DNA of 64,000 nucleotides, taken from the NCBI GenBank assembly GCA_002368665.1, contig DFEK01000008.1, positions 124,001 through 188,000 on the forward strand, written 5' to 3'. Under the pieces are notes generated by a model, which ran no database searches, was not told the DNA's origin, and saw nothing but the letters and a program-made list of their open reading frames with translations. This stretch comes from Lachnospiraceae bacterium UBA3804. Lineage in GTDB: Bacteria > Bacillota > Clostridia > Lachnospirales > Lachnospiraceae. The translations under genes and the position numbers were made by a program. Every line of letters begins with the position of its first letter. Position 1 is the first letter of the stretch. Positions 62,601 to 64,000 of the stretch are shown piece after piece.

Positions 62601-63488
62601 ATCGGCGAAAATGCAACGCTGAATCTGATCCTGGACGGCGACAATTACATTAATTCCAACGGTATACGCGTACCGGCTACTTCATCTCTTAAGATTACCG
62701 GAAACGGAAATCTGCATATCCGTTCCAGGGCGCAGGAGGCGTTCGGAATCGGAAACGATCTGCAGCATCCGTTCGGAAGCATTATTACGGATATCTCCGG
62801 CAATCTGGAAATTGACTTAAACGGTGAGAAAGCAGTCGCAATCGGCGGTTGCGTTCCCGGACCGAATGCGCAGATTCTCATGCGCGGCGGCGATAACCTG
62901 ATCAAGGCCAAATCTGCAGCATTTGTCGGAATCGGTGCTTTCTCTGGTATGGTAAAAGGCTCCATGACCGAGATGCACCTTGCAATCAATTTCAATGTTG
63001 TTAACGGCATAGCCGTCGGAAGTCCTTCCGGCACCTGCAATCTGCACTTCGGCAGCCTGCTCCTTGAGATCAAGGGCGGCGGTAAGAACATTACGGGACT
63101 TGGCTGTGCCGCAAAGGGAGAGAATCAGATTGAGATTGTAAATGCGGAAGCGATCTTTAACATGAATGCGCCCAGAGTAATTGTCATCGGTTGTGCGCTC
63201 GGACACTCCAAATTCTATTCCAAGCATTCGAGGCTTGAGATTAACGGTTCCGGCGGACAGGTTCTTGGTATCGGTACTACGGATATGGGTGGAGAGATTA
63301 TTCTCGAGAGCGTCGGATGTACAATCAAACTTTCCTCCGACCGTCCGCTTGCGATCGGTGCTGAGAAAGAAAAATGCGACTTCGGAGCCAGCGATCCGGA
63401 GATTTCCATCATCAATTACAGCGCGCACACAGATGAGAAATTTGAAATTCCGGTCGGACCTCCCGGAGAGGGCGGATCGCCGGCTTAA
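59688..63488 (+). CDS. LacI-type sensor / GGDEF (GSDEF) / EAL / beta-helix protein
   Basis: This 1266-residue protein has no signal peptide or DNA-binding domain. Residues about 1-285 match a LacI-type ligand-binding domain (IPDDIIITGLNGI). A middle segment (about 300-460) precedes a GGDEF domain with motif GSDEF (546-550) and an EAL domain (EAL at 672-674, with DDYGVGYAN and AEGVET), so phosphodiesterase activity is likely. Residues about 900-1250 consist of beta-helix-like repeats of Gly/Asn/Ile (LTIRNIILDN, GIGAFSGMV), similar to carbohydrate-binding domains usually found outside cells. The start follows CGGGGGGC. It is a paralogue of the 26102 gene plus the C-terminal domain. Its stop overlaps trmO's. 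Confidence 0.87.
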   Translation: MNNKVICYICADLSADSSLRKLRKFTICATRRGYSVTAIWPGCFWQNSDNAWRLNFFKVFNHNDFCAIVLDGEYFHDENCINEQLEAMYALDIPLIAMDINLPGFVSVSFDMPGALEAVIAHVVREHECRNVLFFGDSTREHMAAEYSEVFRKYLEKENVEDIDERIFSFGCQIGCGSEEAVEVIRQKKPDAIICSDNTVANMASSAARTCGLSIPDDIIITGLNGIAGVRAGIPDLTGCNRNLTLMVDKCMELIEKSLREEKIENVVLPTELLYSESCGCKKPEEDPNVGVLIRHLTLQREMTATQQRRQINMVARLIKTTDKAVMFEIFRDILPANTYFCLRGNLVDDLSGQAALKELSATEKFLVVSAVDRSLEGKFFDHDFLREHAVSQGKNAAPLILYPVYARGEYYGFVAGENPTFYDLQMMMQTVLISLNNAISYVVRDLEVRQRNEEIRDMNDYLDNIHYRDAMTGMLNAHGLAIELQNCKADCVAKRQTMHIVCVDLDHLGNINDVYGHSEGDYAILELSKIINESASRGDLTAHIGSDEFIVVIRTAESKNSDIDYFINHLRSLVTDYNKESTKEYTLNVNVSTTMILPFEDTDMVKVIDEALLNKRITKNNRKANVTETEEMTESEIKQSGLIKEIIDDNRFRYAFQPIVDAKTGKIFAYEALMRTDADEKISPLTILKYATVNRRLYDIERATFFNVMKSVEENQGRIKDRKVFLNSIPGCQLDRYDYERLKTQYPDHLQKFFIEITEQAEQDDEELRVLMERSNKDGFSIAIDDYGVGYANTTSLLRYTPNCVKIDRLLIQNLQDDPRKQHFVKNIIEFAHDNHFYALAEGVETTGELKASIMLGVDLIQGFYTARPSFDIEDSIPEAIQDEILECNRAPAEQRFTKLYVVSREKELILTRIALEMYTDILISGQEVILNGNADYPAAVKIRIKENTDSTLTIRNIILDNEKDDVGIEIGENATLNLILDGDNYINSNGIRVPATSSLKITGNGNLHIRSRAQEAFGIGNDLQHPFGSIITDISGNLEIDLNGEKAVAIGGCVPGPNAQILMRGGDNLIKAKSAAFVGIGAFSGMVKGSMTEMHLAINFNVVNGIAVGSPSGTCNLHFGSLLLEIKGGGKNITGLGCAAKGENQIEIVNAEAIFNMNAPRVIVIGCALGHSKFYSKHSRLEINGSGGQVLGIGTTDMGGEIILESVGCTIKLSSDRPLAIGAEKEKCDFGASDPEISIINYSAHTDEKFEIPVGPPGEGGSPA

Positions 63489-64000
63489 GAGAGCGGCGTA
63501 ACGGAAATGACGGTAAGCGTCTTATCCGAAACTTTAAACTGAACATTGAACCCGGCAAAGGAAACACCATAGATTCTTTCCGGGTCATCCTGATAAGAAG
63601 GGCGGGGATCGTCGGAGAGTACGGCAAAGATTCCCGCTCTTTTTTCTTCGGGAAATCTTTGTAAAAGTTCATCCGGGAATGTTACATGCAGGGCGTAGTC
63701 CTTGTATTCCTCGGCAAAACTGCCGACAGCATCCTCTCTAAGATCGGTATAGGGAATGTATGGTTTGATGTCTAAGATTTCGGTTCCGTTTGCCATGTCG
63801 ATTCCGGACACATAGATATAAGGCCTGCCGTCTTCGACAGCGATACGCTCCAATTTTACGCAGGATAAACCGATATGGTTGGGACGAAACGGGGATCTTG
63901 TGGCGAATACGCCGACCCTGGTATTTCCGCCGAGTCTTGGCGGACGGACGGTTGCACGGAAAGGAAGGTCTTTGGAGATGTCGAATTTCCAAAGAAGCCA
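63485..64000 (-). CDS. trmO: TrmO (TsaA) tRNA methyltransferase, N-terminally cut by window edge
   Basis: The minus-strand frame is open from base 64000 to the TAA complement at 63485-63487. It contains RPPRLGGNTRVGVFATRSP, then FRPNHIGLSC, then DIKPYIPYTD, which are hallmarks of the TsaA/TrmO family. These enzymes N6-methylate threonylcarbamoyl-A37 in some tRNAs using SAM. The N-terminus lies outside the window. It is convergent with the GGDEF/EAL gene, sharing the bases TTAA (63485-63488). Confidence 0.93.
   Translation of the reverse strand, partial: WLLWKFDISKDLPFRATVRPPRLGGNTRVGVFATRSPFRPNHIGLSCVKLERIAVEDGRPYIYVSGIDMANGTEILDIKPYIPYTDLREDAVGSFAEEYKDYALHVTFPDELLQRFPEEKRAGIFAVLSDDPRPSYQDDPERIYGVSFAGFNVQFKVSDKTLTVISVTPLS

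Overview
The window is a chromosomal segment of a low-to-mid GC Gram-positive anaerobe, most likely a Lachnospiraceae-type Clostridium relative from gut or rumen. The basis is strong AGGAGG-type ribosome sites, a class B sortase with a Cna-B/SpaA-repeat surface protein, YwaF and DegV proteins, LacI-type sensor/GGDEF/EAL hybrids and a galactoside operon. I see no rRNA, tRNA, CRISPR array, insertion sequence or prophage. The species call is inference.

Layout. 0-8 kb: the end of a GNAT acetyltransferase, then a metal-homeostasis block (DUF6110 protein, heavy-metal P-type ATPase, enolase, methyltransferase, small membrane protein, hydrolase, DUF3793 protein, flavodoxin). Five copies of the palindrome GTTAG-N6-CTAAC lie in front of the DUF6110/ATPase genes, eno and DUF3793/flavodoxin. 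Three of them sit directly downstream of promoters with a 17-bp spacer, as a DtxR/MntR-type repressor site would. One of these promoters reads straight into an intrinsic terminator with no ORF between, which suggests a small RNA. 8-13.5 kb: a CotH-type lipoprotein, a membrane-anchored TIR protein with a propeller-like C-terminus, and YbaK. C-terminal remnants of an ABC transporter (7968-8132) and of a PP2C/SpoIIE-type phosphatase (13527-13634) lie between intact genes.

13.6-26 kb: a membrane diguanylate cyclase, a YwaF/ABC ATPase/giant coiled-coil permease operon, an XRE regulator between two membrane proteins, and a TIR-TM-LRR protein (an inverted Toll-like layout) co-directional with a GltS-like carrier and an unknown membrane protein. 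26-34.4 kb: a LacI-sensor/GGDEF/EAL protein on the minus strand, a membrane metallophosphoesterase, a transmembrane degenerate-GGDEF/EAL protein, a membrane alpha/beta hydrolase and a DegV protein.

34.6-42.6 kb: a TetR regulator with a perfect palindromic operator at its own promoter, then class B sortase and a 2110-residue Cna-B repeat adhesin ending in SAKTG rather than LPxTG. This reads as one surface-display operon. 42.6-45.5 kb: a MATE pump, a lipoprotein and a toxin-antitoxin pair whose toxin appears truncated. 45.4-59.6 kb: a galactoside region made of a LacI repressor divergent from galK-galT, a GH2 beta-galactosidase and a GPH-type sugar symporter with an extra extracellular insert, then an ECF S component, a UPF0340 protein, a rhodanese-TtcA fusion, a GH36 alpha-galactosidase and a TM2-like membrane protein. 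59.7-64 kb: a 1266-residue LacI-sensor/GGDEF/EAL protein with a C-terminal beta-helix-like domain, and the end of trmO on the minus strand.

The genes suggest a saccharolytic commensal with several cyclic-di-GMP enzymes (four in 64 kb) whose sensors look like sugar-binding or membrane domains. The most unusual items are the two TIR-TM-sensor proteins, the GGDEF/EAL/beta-helix protein and the candidate metal-regulated small RNA.
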